A stretch of 64,000 bases of DNA from contig MU619240.1 in the NCBI GenBank assembly GCA_025201805.1, positions 56,340 to 120,339 of the forward strand, written 5' to 3'. The notes under the pieces are model-generated. The model did no database searches. It saw only the letters and a program-made list of their open reading frames with translations, and was not told the origin of the DNA. The stretch is from Parasitella parasitica. Its lineage: Eukaryota > Mucoromycota > Mucoromycetes > Mucorales > Mucoraceae. This document shows, one piece after another, positions 36,751-47,329 of the stretch; the first letter of the stretch is position 1; each line of letters begins with the position of its first letter. The position numbers and the translations under genes are program-made.

Positions 36751-37848
36751 CTAATACTGCTTGGAGGAAGGATGTAACAAAAGCATCTGAACGTAATCAT
36801 TTGGATCTTCTGTAATAGCCATACTTGTTTCCTAAAAGACATATTCAGTCAAGACGCAGCTGTCAAGTAGTAACAGAAATCAAATTACATGGCGTTCTTT
36901 TGTGATTTTATATCTCTCCTCCAATTCAGCCAATTCCTCCTTTAAAGAAGCTACACTAGCCTCTTTTCTAGACACTTTAACGGATAATTCCGTTAGCTTT
37001 TTATAGCTGTCTTCTACTTCCGAGTGTAGTTTTCTCTATTTCAATCAGGACGTGATCAGTGGATCAGATAACATCCCATGAGAAAATCGTCATACTTTAC
37101 ATATGCTTCAGGTATATCCGAGTCCAACAATTTTTTATCCACTTTCCCAGGTATCAACATGAGCCGTAGCTCCTTATCAATGCTGGCAGCAATGGGCAGT
37201 AAAAGTCGCTGGCCCTTTTGCCGTGTTTCTTCACTCAAATCTCCATGTGTTGCAGATCCTGCAATGTTTGACAACGTTGTTCTGGCAGATATGCATGCAA
37301 TTAGCAAATCAACAGTAAAAAAAAATTCTATCAAACTACCTATAGCTATCGCTAAGAATCTGCCTCATCTGCATACGACAAGGCTCTTGCATCACCTGCC
37401 ATTCCACTTTCTTAGGTATAAGCGCTTTCATATCTACAAGAGATATCTGTCAAAACTTGCGACGATCAGTATGTTGATAATTTGAAATCTTGCCTTTGTC
37501 GTATTTCATTCTTTTGATATTGCCTTCTTGTCTAGGAGGATTGACAAATTTTCGAGACCTAAATTCAACAGGTGGGTTCATATCTTTGACGACAGAGTCA
37601 TCATTAGACTTGCTACTAGTATTCTCATCCTCATTGGCTTCATCATCAGACTCAACATCAGATTCTATATGCCTTGCTGACACGCTTGCTGACACGCTTG
37701 CTGACACGCTTGCTGATACGTTCGACTTGATTCCTTCGCTTGCAATACTACCTGGAACGCTGTTAACTGGGCTAGATTCTCTTTCATCTTGGTCAAAAGA
37801 ATGACTGATTTCTTCGTTTGATTTAGTTTTAAGGTTACTGTATATCAT
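36751..37848 (-). CDS. Probable kinetochore protein, CENP-Q/Okp1-like
   Basis: Five exons on the minus strand (37848-37494, 37433-37340, 37281-37101, 37035-36889, 36831-36751) give 285 residues. The N-terminal 115 residues are disordered, Ser/Glu/Asp-rich, with a SASV repeat. The C-terminal half starts with IPKKVEWQVMQEPC, has two helical stretches (a Gln/Arg-rich one and KGQRLLLPIAASIDKELR), then a coiled coil (about 210-258). This order (disordered N-terminus, Trp-containing start, helices, LP-type hinge, coiled coil) resembles CENP-Q, a component of the inner-kinetochore CENP-P/O/R/Q/U (COMA) complex. The match is structural and moderate. Intron 1 needs a GC donor (37493-37492). An alternative is another small coiled-coil nuclear protein. 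The start could be 37923 instead of 37848. Confidence 0.4.
37673..37720 (-). repeat. 12-bp tandem repeat, four copies, inside the CENP-Q-like gene
   Basis: Four consecutive copies of CTTGCTGACACG (the last with one change) encode repeated Ser-Ala-Ser-Val on the minus strand. Copy number is likely to vary between strains. Confidence 0.9.
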
Positions 37849-39268
37849 ATTTCGTTTTTTGTAAGAGAAGAGCATCAAAAATTTTATGCGACTATTAAAA
37901 ATATGAGTGAACAAATAAAACACACGAAATATCTTGGAAAAAAATGAAAGGGCGAAATCATGTATTTATCGTTTAAAGAGTTCATTTTGTGCATACAATA
38001 TTTGTATACCTGGCAATCCAAGCAATTACCAGACATTAGGTTATGTATAGAGTGTGAATACGTTTTTTTTTATTTGCAAATACTTTATCCTTATCATTTA
38101 AAAAGCAATTTCAAGTAACATGTGTTTTTCAGTTGCGGCCTGCAAGAAAGAAGACAACCAAATCCATTTTCAAGGTGATCTTCTAAGTATTGTATGAAAA
38201 GTGTTGTAGTATATTTACTCTTTGGTTGCTACCCAGTGATTTCAGTCCTTCAATATCCAACCAAAGATAACGAGATTTGCTACAACACATTGGTATTTAA
38301 TGAAATAAGCCGATATTCTCTATATGCAGCATTAATGTACTTCAATAAAATGCCATTTCTGCAGCGTGCATTATCTCCAGGAGGTGTAAATATTAAACAT
38401 TACCATGGTAAGCAATGGCGAGTGTTGCTCCTTAATCTCTTACCACTCAGGTTCAACAAAAAAAAAGAAGAAAAAAAAGAGCCGTTCATGTATTTACTTT
38501 TAGCTACACATAATACCAGCATTGGAGCATCGTGGACTACATAGAAAAGAGGAAATTATGCAACTTTGATAATGGTTTTCCACATGTCTGAAATTCAACT
38601 TGAAAGGCCTGTATTCAGTACAAATCAAAGATTCAGGCTTTCCAATATGTGCTAGTTTACAGAATACATATGCTAAAGTGCTTCCTGAGATTTTTAATTA
38701 ATCACTTGGAAAATAAGCAACCATAATATGCACATGTTAACAAAGAGACTCGCTGATCGGAAACATAGTAGCATATTGTCATGGATACGGCTTTTTGCCG
38801 TTGCTAGGCATTGGAAGATCATTTGAAATCTCGGATTCCAAAAGCCGGGCAGCTTGTTACACTATAAATGCATGCTGAAAAGATTACCGAGGATATTTTT
38901 CTCGATTTGAAAACTTGTTTGCTTTTAGCAAAGATAGCGATAATGCCTGATTACATTTTGTGACTATATGATGTAAGATACATTGGCCCACACTATCAAT
39001 CTCGTCTATCAAACGCGTAAATGAATCAATGTGACAATTTTAAGAGGAAAAAGGAAAGCAGTGATCATCAGATAGCATGCAAAAGGGAGTCTGGGTGGGT
39101 GAGGGAGAGCCACACAAAGGCAAGGGATAACGTGAAAGGGAGAGACGCACACATAAGCAGTGTCTCTATTTTAAAGATTCGGAACAGCAGCAATATAAAT
39201 AATAAAAAAAAAAAAGGGAGAATCTGCTCCCTCTTCTTCCTTTCCTTTTTCTTTTTCATCTACTCACG
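37849..39268. other. Intergenic region
   Basis: About 1.4 kb between divergent genes. A 116-codon open frame at 38194-38544 begins with a hydrophobic stretch but then runs through A-rich sequence, and it is not supported as a gene. The last 200 bases are purine-rich (GGGAGAG, AAAAAAGGGAG) and then pyrimidine-rich up to the Mg transporter ATG. Confidence 0.4.
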
Positions 39269-41104
39269 ATGGCAAAATCCAAGAGACGCCATGCCCCAAA
39301 AAATGCCAGAACACCAGCTGCCATAGCTGCCAGTAACCAAAGACATCAGCAAGCCATGACTAACGGACAAACGTCTTCATTCCAACCACTCAACATGTTT
39401 TTTGGCAATGCAGGCTATCAAGCCATCCCTACCTCAGTAAGATACAACTCATTAGAAAACACTCAACCCAATTGACTGACTTTTAGTTGGCAGGAAAACA
39501 TGGTAGATAACGCTAATGGCTGCTATTTCTCTCGCTCACCAAGCCAGCTGGGAGATCGTGATGTCATGATAGATATGTCTACATCTGGCACTAACACACC
39601 GGCCAAATATCATTCAGATGTCGAGACATCCAGCAACTCACGCATGAGTTCTGTGGAAGTAGATGTGTGTTTCCCAACACCCAACAAAAAGGAGGAGGCA
39701 GGAGTCGACTATGAGTCGCTGGAAGAGTTCATTGAGCAAGAGAAAAAAGTGGCTGTGGAGCAAAAGCATGAAAAGGCAAAGCACAGGCGTCGCTTATCCA
39801 CGATGGGAGCGTCCGAAAGCAACAGACGATATAGCATGTATGGCGATCGAATGATGGTGAGTGCTTACAAGTATAACGACTTTTTTTTTCATTACCAATT
39901 TACACATTTTGTGCTAGAATCCAGACAAAAATGAAACAGATCATTTTCGTATCACCTATTATTCTTCTGCTGAGCCATCGACAATACATGCTCGCTCCAT
40001 AGGCGAAATTCCAGAATACAACCAAGATGAAAGCTTGTCGGATATGATGAAAAAGGGCTGTTTTTGGATCGACGTTCATAATCCAACGGATAGCGAAATG
40101 AAGGCGCTGTGCAAAGTGTTTAGAATACATCCTCTGACTGTGGAAGACATCAGCATGGAGGAGCAGCGCGAAAAGTGCGAAGTGTTTATGAACTACTACT
40201 TTATTTGTTTCAGAAGTTTTGATCAGGATGAATTTTCGGCAACCTATATGCAACCGTCTGCAATTTATATCATAGTGTTGAAGGAAGGAGTATTGACGGT
40301 ATGTGGCCATTGCTGTGCACTGTATTATTTATACTGACCACTCCCAGTAGTTTCATTTCAAATCAATGCCCCATCCTCACAATGTTCGCAAAAGAATCAA
40401 ACAGCTGAAAGATTACATAAATGTTACACCAGGTAATAATTTTGGTTGTGTATGATGTGCAAGCGCTAAATCAGTTGCTGTACGGAATAGACTGGATATG
40501 CTACGGCTTATTAGATGATATTACAGATTCATTTGCACCGTTAATCAGGGCAATCGAATTTGAAGTTGACTCGATTGACGAACTGGTGTTGATTTTAAAG
40601 GAATCAGAGCAATCTGACATGCTGCGGCGTATCGGCTACTGCAGAAAGCGAATGATGGGGTTGTTACGGCTGTTAAGTTCCAAGACGGATGTCGTAAAGA
40701 CCTTGATCAAGAGAGGTGAAATGGCCCCTGAAGATGGCACTCGACCTGCTTTGAGCAAAGAAGTGGCGTTATACCTTGGTGATGTCCAAGATCACATCAT
40801 ATCCATGTTATTATCACTCAACCATTACGAGAAAATCTCGTCTAGATCACATTCAAATTACTTGGCTCAAATATCCATTGAAATGACACAAACAAATAAC
40901 GAAATTAACGATGTGTTATCAAAATTAACTGCGTTGGGCAGTATTTTGGTTCCCATGAACTTGGTTACTGGTGCATGGGGTATGAATGTTCAGGTGCCCG
41001 GCCAATATCAAGAAGATCTCACCTGGTTTGGTGGCATCATTACTACTATTCTTATATTCTGTGTTATCTCTACACTTTTGATGAGATATTACAATATTGT
41101 ATAA
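39269..41104 (+). CDS. MNR2: CorA-family magnesium transporter (Alr/Mnr2-like)
   Basis: Five exons (39269-39436, 39494-39856, 39918-40298, 40351-40432, 40491-41104) encode 535 residues. The N-terminal 190 residues are basic and Ser-rich, as in fungal Alr1/Mnr2. The CorA funnel domain follows (WIDVHNPTDSEMKALCKVF, then HPLTVEDI, then VRKRIKQLKDYI), then the long stalk helix. Near the C-terminus the first membrane helix carries MNLVTGAWGMN (GMN at about 495-497, the selectivity motif), a short acidic loop (QYQEDL) and the second helix. The family forms pentameric Mg2+ channels in the plasma membrane (Alr1) or vacuole membrane (Mnr2); the symbol is a best guess because the two are hard to separate by eye. 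All junctions are in phase. Confidence 0.9.
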
Positions 41105-43113
41105 ATTATTATATCCCTCCACCTCTTGCTCGTAAATAAAAAGTTACTCATTCAAGCAACATGTATGTCAGATTCACTATTTTTTACATGTTCAATCTGT
41201 TGAAGATGGCTTGCATTACATCTATGTGAGTTTGAGCAGCTGCGTTTGACATGAATCAACGTAACATTTCAAAAATTCGGCCCATTTGGACCGATTACGT
41301 TTTGGAAGACGCATGCCTGGGCAACTTAATTTTTCTTCATTTTGGATAGAACCAAAATAAACATTAAGCCTAGAACCTCTTCTATCGATACATACTTTTA
41401 TTTAAAGAGTATATATTTCGAAAAAGATCACTCGGCAAAAATGGGCCAACTAGGGGTAATTCCAATCTGTCAATTAACACCTTTGAATAAAGAAATCTTG
41501 TCAAAAGCTATATCTGCAGACTGTTTACCATTCGAAAGGATCTTTTTGCCGCTTCTATTGTTATTGCTGCTGTTTACAGTGGCTCCAAATAGGTGTAAAC
41601 ATAGATGATTAGATATAAAGCTGACAAAAGTACCGTATTACTAGGAACTTGATGTATTCAACCCTTAAAAGAGTACACATGTAAACAACGGAAGTAAATT
41701 GAAGATTCATTGTATGCGATAGAGCTTGTCTCGTTTTTTGCCATAAGCTAATTCATAAATAAACCGAATCCTGAGTTCTCTTTCTTTCGCTCAAGCTTTG
41801 AAGTGTACTTTATATTGGAATAAATGTTTAGAGCAGTAATTCAGAGCCAAGTAGAGTCTATGTCAAAATACGAATTGTTATCTTGGTATGCAGCTATCAA
41901 ATTTGTGTGTCTGTCAAAATAACAGAAGCAATTGAATATTCCATATTAAATAATTACATACACAGGAGTTAACACTTTCTAACACTTTTTCATCCATAAT
42001 AACTGTTTAAGCATACTCTTAATAATTGATTACACAGTTAAATTATAATGATCAACACTATTCAATTCACAATTCTGATTAATAGACTTAAAAATAGCAA
42101 TAGTACCCTCGAGAAACAATGAGTAAAAAACTACATAAAGGATACTATTCATTGCAATTAAAGAGGCACATGCTGCTGTCAAACTTGGTGATGAAGATCT
42201 AATGCTCCCGAAAAGGTTACTGAATCCAGCTTATATCAAAAGGAGCTTTTGAATTAATTTTGATGTGGTTGATGTGATTGATGTGATTGATTACATCGAA
42301 CAGGAGCATCCAGAAGGCTACAATAATGTAATCGTTTCCAAGTTCCAACAAACTATTATAAGTCTCAGCTCAGCTCTCAAGTGTAATAAAATCGTCTAAC
42401 TGAAGCGCAAATTGAAACGTTTTAGTATAAAGATGGTTGTTGTTAGACATCGAGTGAACTTGTTCAGCCTTAATAATAGTGTATTTTCTCCGTAAGTAAT
42501 AAATTGCAATCATCATCACGCGTGTTTTTACAGACTTGCTAAACAAACAAACTTCTTTTCACCTCCTTTCTACGAAAAAAATAAAATAAAAAAAAAGGTA
42601 CATGTACATGTGAAGAATCAAAAGACGAGGACAGGATCTTTAATCTGCCTGGCGATGAAGTGTGAGGACCATGCTTTCGAGTATAATCACGCTTGTTGTG
42701 GACCACTATCTCAAACATTTTCTTTTAAATGTTGTGGCCATTACAGTGCACCTATTCCTGAATTGTGGCGATGCATGTAATAATGTACATGTGCAAAACG
42801 AATTTCTTTCCCACTTGTACCAATAACAACACAATGATCTCCCTTAATATAGATTTTTTGTAGAAATAAAAACAATCGCCTAAAGGTCAATGCAAGGATT
42901 TCTATTTTGGGCCACTTTATTTTTAACCCAAACATAATAGTAATCCACAGGTCTTTAACATGCAGCCCGGAGATTTACAAAAGTCAAAACGATACTATGT
43001 GAGTTTCAAAAATTCGTTGAAACCGAAAATAACCTTGACTAAAGTCCAGTTTTTCTTTTCTCTCTTTTTTCCTTTCTTTACTTTACATATTTTACAAGTA
43101 AAAAAAGTTAAAG
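41105..43113. other. Intergenic region
   Basis: Two kilobases with no supported gene. Open frames at 41342-41608 and 42960-43169 are short and not protein-like. A patch near 41845-41900 resembles part of the unclassified repeat seen at 29.7 and 31.2 kb (a word like ATGTCAAAATACGAATTG). Short GATGTGATT-type direct repeats occur at about 42260-42291. Confidence 0.4.
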
Positions 43114-43748
43114 ATGGTAATATATTGCGACTTCGTCGTCTAGTCTTGAATTATATTAACAAACTGTAAATAAAAAAATAAAAAAATTAGGCTGATCAAC
43201 TTGCACCAGAAGAGATTGCCGAATACAAAGAAGCATTTCAATTATTCGATACTGACGGCGATGGCAGCATTACTGCTGTTGAATTAGGCACTGTCCTCCG
43301 TAAATTTGGTATGAACCCTAGTGAAGCTGAGTTACAAGATATGGTAAGTGTCTCCTCTTTCTGATTTGAGAGGGTTGTGGCATTGAATCGCTCGCATGCA
43401 TAGGTCAACGATGTCGACGCTGACGGTAACGGAAACATTGACTTTAATGAGTTTTTGGGTTTGGTTAAAAATATGAAAACTGGTAACGAGGGTGACGATC
43501 TCAAAGAGGCTTTCAAGTAAGTGTATAGTAGCTAAAAATACCTGCAAGAGTGGAACATTTACTCCATTGTCAGGGTATTCGATGTTGATGGCAATGGTTT
43601 AATTGATCGTGAAGAACTCCGTAAAGTCATGGCCTCATTGAATGAGTCTTTGTCTGAAGAAGAACTGGATGCTATGATAAAGGAGGCCGATATCAATGGC
43701 GATGGCCAAATTAGTTTCGAGGAATTCAAAACCATGATGGGCGCATAA
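43114..43748 (+). CDS. CMD1: Calmodulin
   Basis: Four exons (43114-43116, 43191-43343, 43404-43516, 43574-43748) encode 147 residues. The first exon is only the ATG, followed by [20 protein letters not shown]. Four complete 12-residue EF-hand loops are present: [36 protein letters not shown] and [12 protein letters not shown], each with Glu at position 12, so all four should bind calcium. The central linker ([12 protein letters not shown]) and the C-terminal lobe differ from vertebrate calmodulin, and the C-terminus is two residues short. It may be a diverged paralogue rather than the essential copy. As a calcium sensor it would bind IQ motifs and kinases; an IQ-motif protein is encoded at 52.4-54.3 kb, but no direct link is implied. 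Confidence 0.9.
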
Positions 43749-44863
43749 CATGTTGCCTTTTATAATATTTTTTTCTTTTTATTCTCGCTCTTGTAATAAT
43801 AATTTATATATATTTCATCTAAAAGAAGCTTTTTTTTTTGGGTAATCGCACGCGATTGAATAGTAAATTGTCATCCTGTGCTGCTACAGAGACAAACTTG
43901 CAGAATTTTTATTGATGGACGATGAAAAAGCTTCATGTATCTTGATTTAATTTATCTTCCGTGATCTATCGTTGGTTTGAGTATCTCAGCCTCATGAAAA
44001 ATCCTCGTACCACTTGAGACTTTGAAAGTGCAACTGTTTTTCGATGCAGGGACACTTTTAAATCTTTGATTAATAATCGTTGCGGTTACGAAACTGTAGC
44101 TGATATCAAGAGAAAGTCTTTAGTGCTAGTTGATAAAATAAGTGTTGGTTATATTCGGATCTTCAATAGGCACGCACAACCCTATAAAGACCTTGTCTTA
44201 CATCGAAACCCCTATTGACGTTTTTGCCAAATTAATGAAGAACCGCGCATTTGCTCTGAGGGTACAAGAAATCTATATCTAGTTTGCCCAATATCTTTGT
44301 TGATTTATATACATTCAACCGCACGGACTTGGCTCTCTCTAAGCAGCCAATGATACTTTATTGCTTTTTTCGACAAGACAATGGCACAGTTTATCAAACC
44401 AGGCCGTTGAAAAGATATTGTTGATCCTCAGCACGATAAAATTTACTTCATGCATGCTAGCTAGATATTTCATGGTAACTCGTTATTAAGAAATATGGGG
44501 TGTGGTCTGCATGTTGAATAGATATCTACTAATTTCGTTTATTGTCATTTGAATGCATATTGTTACTTTCTATCGTTACTATATAATCCCACACAAGATG
44601 TGTATTTTATTATCAAGTTACATTTCATCGACTTTACGCCTTTTGAACAGTATGTTTTTATAAATCACCTTTTGGAGTCTCTCTAGACAATTTTGAACAA
44701 AATAAGCTCGTATGTATTAGATTAAGCTATTCAATTGTCAATTGCGTATTCCACAGTTTAATAGGCCAAGATGTGAACCCAATGAACTTTTGTCTAAAAC
44801 ACACAAACTAATATGCAAGAATGTCATCTCTTTTATTTATTTAATTTAATTGTTATCTTTTAT
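43749..44863. other. Convergent spacer between calmodulin and RPS1
   Basis: About 1.1 kb of 3' flank and AT-rich sequence. No conserved frame, repeat or RNA gene is seen. Confidence 0.4.
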
Positions 44864-46019
44864 TTAAACAGAAGCTTGGATAGCGGGTTCAACGAAATCC
44901 TTGGAGGCTTTAGCACCAGTGTCATCACCAGCAGCAGCAGCACCACCGTGGAGGGCCAAAAGAGCAGAGACATCAAACTTGGGAGCCTTAAGGATCTTTA
45001 CCTTACGAGTGTAGGTGTTTTGAAGAGGGTAAATACCTTGGCAGGCCTTCTCAATACGGACAGCAATAGCATCTTGAGCAGAAGGAGAAGCGCTGGAGGT
45101 AACCTTGGCAACGAGTTCCTTGAGATCACAAGTGACAGCTTCCTCAGTCATGATCTCAAACATCTTCTTACGAATTTGACGGATTTGAGCAGATTGGGCG
45201 TAAGTAGTCTTTTTGATTTGGTTACGACGGCGAGAAGTGAAGGAGACAGCAAAGATACGAACAAGGTAACCGTCGGTAGTCTTGATATCGACAAAAGCCT
45301 CGATCAAAGATTGCCATTTCTTGACCATGGAACGAAGCTTGTCGGTGGTCATATCCATACGGTAGAAGTTGGTAAGACAGTTCTTACCTTGGATTTCGTC
45401 AACCTTCAATTGGATCTTACGGAAAGAGCGAGACTCATCCTTGGAAAGATCACCAAGAGACATCTCAACAACACGACCATTGAGAGAGTCGTTGGCGTTG
45501 CGGAGACCTTGAGTACGGTTGACAAGAGTCTTACCGACTTGACGGACGTCAAACATGGAAGGAGCCTTGATATCATACCAATCCTTACGGGTGAATGGGT
45601 CGACGCTAAATTAGAGAATGCGTGTTAAATTATCTTGAATTCAAAGAACTAGCATTTGAAAGTATAACAGGGAGAGATGATATAAAAAGGTTGATGCCAT
45701 GTTGAGTCGTTGCTGCAATATGTTGTTCATGATATTGCATTCAAATTGTCTGTCTATGTGTGTAAAACTTTCTCAAACGTTTAAGCGAGTTTCGCCAAGC
45801 CTGAAATGTGTCTGTTTTCTATCTTCATCTCGTCTGCCCATTATACTTGCATCTCGCAGGATGGTTCAAACGCTACTTACATCTTTTTCTTCAAACCCTT
45901 CTTTCCTTTACTAAGGCGCTTGTTCTTGCCAACAGCTACATTACAAATAAACATGAATAAGCATGGCTGGATTGATGCTACAAATTCTCATGATAGATGG
46001 ATGGCTGATACATACCCAT
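44864..46019 (-). CDS. RPS1: 40S ribosomal protein S1 (eS1, S3a)
   Basis: Three exons on the minus strand (46019-46016, 45935-45881, 45605-44864) encode 266 residues. Exon 1 is ATG plus one base; exon 2 continues [18 protein letters not shown], and the join gives [16 protein letters not shown], the eS1 signature. Further conserved parts are [16 protein letters not shown] and the [16 protein letters not shown] segment, with an Ala/Gly/Asp-rich C-terminus. It is a structural protein near the mRNA exit of the small subunit. Codons are strongly biased, as in RPL5, so the gene is highly expressed. The reverse strand of the large exon carries a 271-codon open frame that is only a by-product of this bias. 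Intron 2 is 275 nt, the longest spliced intron in the window. Confidence 0.96.
45606..45880 (-). other. Long intron 2 of RPS1
   Basis: At 275 nt it is about five times the typical intron length here, with GTAAGT at the 5' end and TTTAG at the 3' end. Ribosomal-protein introns often host snoRNAs, but I could not place convincing C/D or H/ACA boxes. It is flagged only as a candidate host. Confidence 0.35.
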
Positions 46020-46367
46020 ATTGTCGATTAAAAAGAGGGATCTCTCAGTTCAGCAGCCTGTCATCCTATTTCCTTCAATGTTTAACGCTGTTCGAAAAAA
46101 ATGATGGATAGGCTCTTGTCGAGTCACGACCGGAAGGCTTGCCCTTAATGTATGATGGCAATGCATGCCGAGAAGCTCAACATGTAGCGAGCATCGAATT
46201 CAAGGAAGGCGTGTCCGGTCCGCAAAGGCAATAGATCAACTTGTCAAAAAGAGCCTTACACAGTTGAAAGCGTGTGGGCGGAGGGGTAAAACAACAATTT
46301 TTTATGAGTAGGGTAAATGTGGCAAAGCAGTTAGAATCCCTCTCTTTGTAGATTATCATCATTTAAT
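46020..46367. promoter_or_regulatory. Shared bidirectional promoter of RPS1 and RPS30
   Basis: Only 348 bases separate the start codons of two divergently transcribed 40S protein genes. The interval therefore holds both leaders and probably one common nucleosome-free promoter. A GC-richer core lies at 46115-46240 inside AT-rich flanks. No specific factor site is assigned. Confidence 0.65.
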
Positions 46368-46713
46368 ATGGTAAATATCAACAGATAGCTATCCATCCAT
46401 CCATCCATTCATCTATCCAGCAACAGCGCTAACAAAAATTATGGAAACTGTAGGGTAAAGTTCACGGTTCTCTTGCTCGTGCCGGTAAGGTTAAGTCTCA
46501 ATGTCCCAAGGTCGCTAAGCAGGAAAAGAAAAAGCCCAAGACTGGTCGCGCCAAGAAGAGACAAGTCTATAAGTAAGTTGTTTTATTCAACATGTATATC
46601 TTGATATTAAACATGGACCTTTTCTCTCTCTCTATAGCCGTCGTTTCGTCAATGTCACCACTCAAATTGGTGGTAAGCGTAGAATGAACCCTGCTCCTAC
46701 TGCTGGTCCTTAA
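46368..46713 (+). CDS. RPS30: 40S ribosomal protein S30 (eS30)
   Basis: Three exons (46368-46370, 46454-46572, 46638-46713) give 65 residues, the size of mature eS30. The first exon is only ATG; then [16 protein letters not shown] and [16 protein letters not shown], nearly invariant in the family. As in other fungi, it is not fused to a ubiquitin-like domain (animals make it as the FAU fusion). It is a small basic protein of the 40S shoulder near the decoding centre. The first intron contains ATCC repeats (about 46390-46420). Confidence 0.95.
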
Positions 46714-47190
46714 GTTAATTCAGCTTGAAATCAAAAAAAAAACCCCCCATTCAACACGTATAAAATAAATATTATTTTCGACATGATGGAGATTTATTAG
46801 CATGAAAAAAAAAATGGGATAAAGCATGTTCGACACATCTGCGATGTTTTCCTTCAAAAAGAAAAGCGCATGGATAATTTTGGATGAGAATGTTCGGCTA
46901 GCAGCTCGCAGTGTAAATGCGTATTATGTTTTCACAGTTTCTATGCTTTCGTGACAATGACATGTGTATTTGGCATGGCCGGTTACCCATGCGGTTGTTT
47001 GATCTGGCCATGATGGTTATTTTTGGCTAAAACGCGTTTGCATTTGACAAATATTTGGTACAACCATCATGCCAATATAATCTATTTATTTGCAATGGTG
47101 ATTAAAATTCATTTTAGTACAGAATGGGCCACTAGTTCTGTATCGCTGCCAACGAACACTTTTATCGATTGATGATCGTATGGCTATTTA
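46714..47190. other. Spacer between RPS30 and the Fanzor element
   Basis: The stretch has the RPS30 3' end (AATAAA-like signal near 46766), then AT-rich sequence with no gene. Its last two bases (TA, 47189-47190) form the target-site duplication of the adjoining element. Confidence 0.45.
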
Positions 47191-47214
47191 GAGCATCTCC
47201 AACGGAGGTGCTAA
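47191..47214 (+). repeat. Left terminal inverted repeat of the Fanzor element
   Basis: This is the 24-bp terminal repeat, preceded by TA. Its 9-nt arms (47192-47200 and 47204-47212) can fold into a hairpin. Confidence 0.85.
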
Positions 47215-47329
47215 TTTTATAAGAAAATTGGTGAGAGGATGATACTTTCTTTTTTTTTTTGGACAATTTTACTCACCTGTAATGGTGTATAGGATAAACC
47301 GAATACCCATGGCGTATCAAAGAGTAATA

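Noticed and set aside
37673-37720. Short direct repeats considered as a CRISPR-like array
   Set aside because: They are contiguous 12-bp units without spacers, in frame inside a eukaryotic exon.
38194-38544. 116-codon frame with signal-peptide-like start
   Set aside because: It runs through an A-rich low-complexity stretch, has no recognisable domain and no promoter or splice support.
44813-45628. 271-codon open frame on the + strand opposite RPS1
   Set aside because: It is antisense to the highly biased RPS1 exon, where avoidance of some codons removes stops on the other strand. The encoded sequence resembles no protein.
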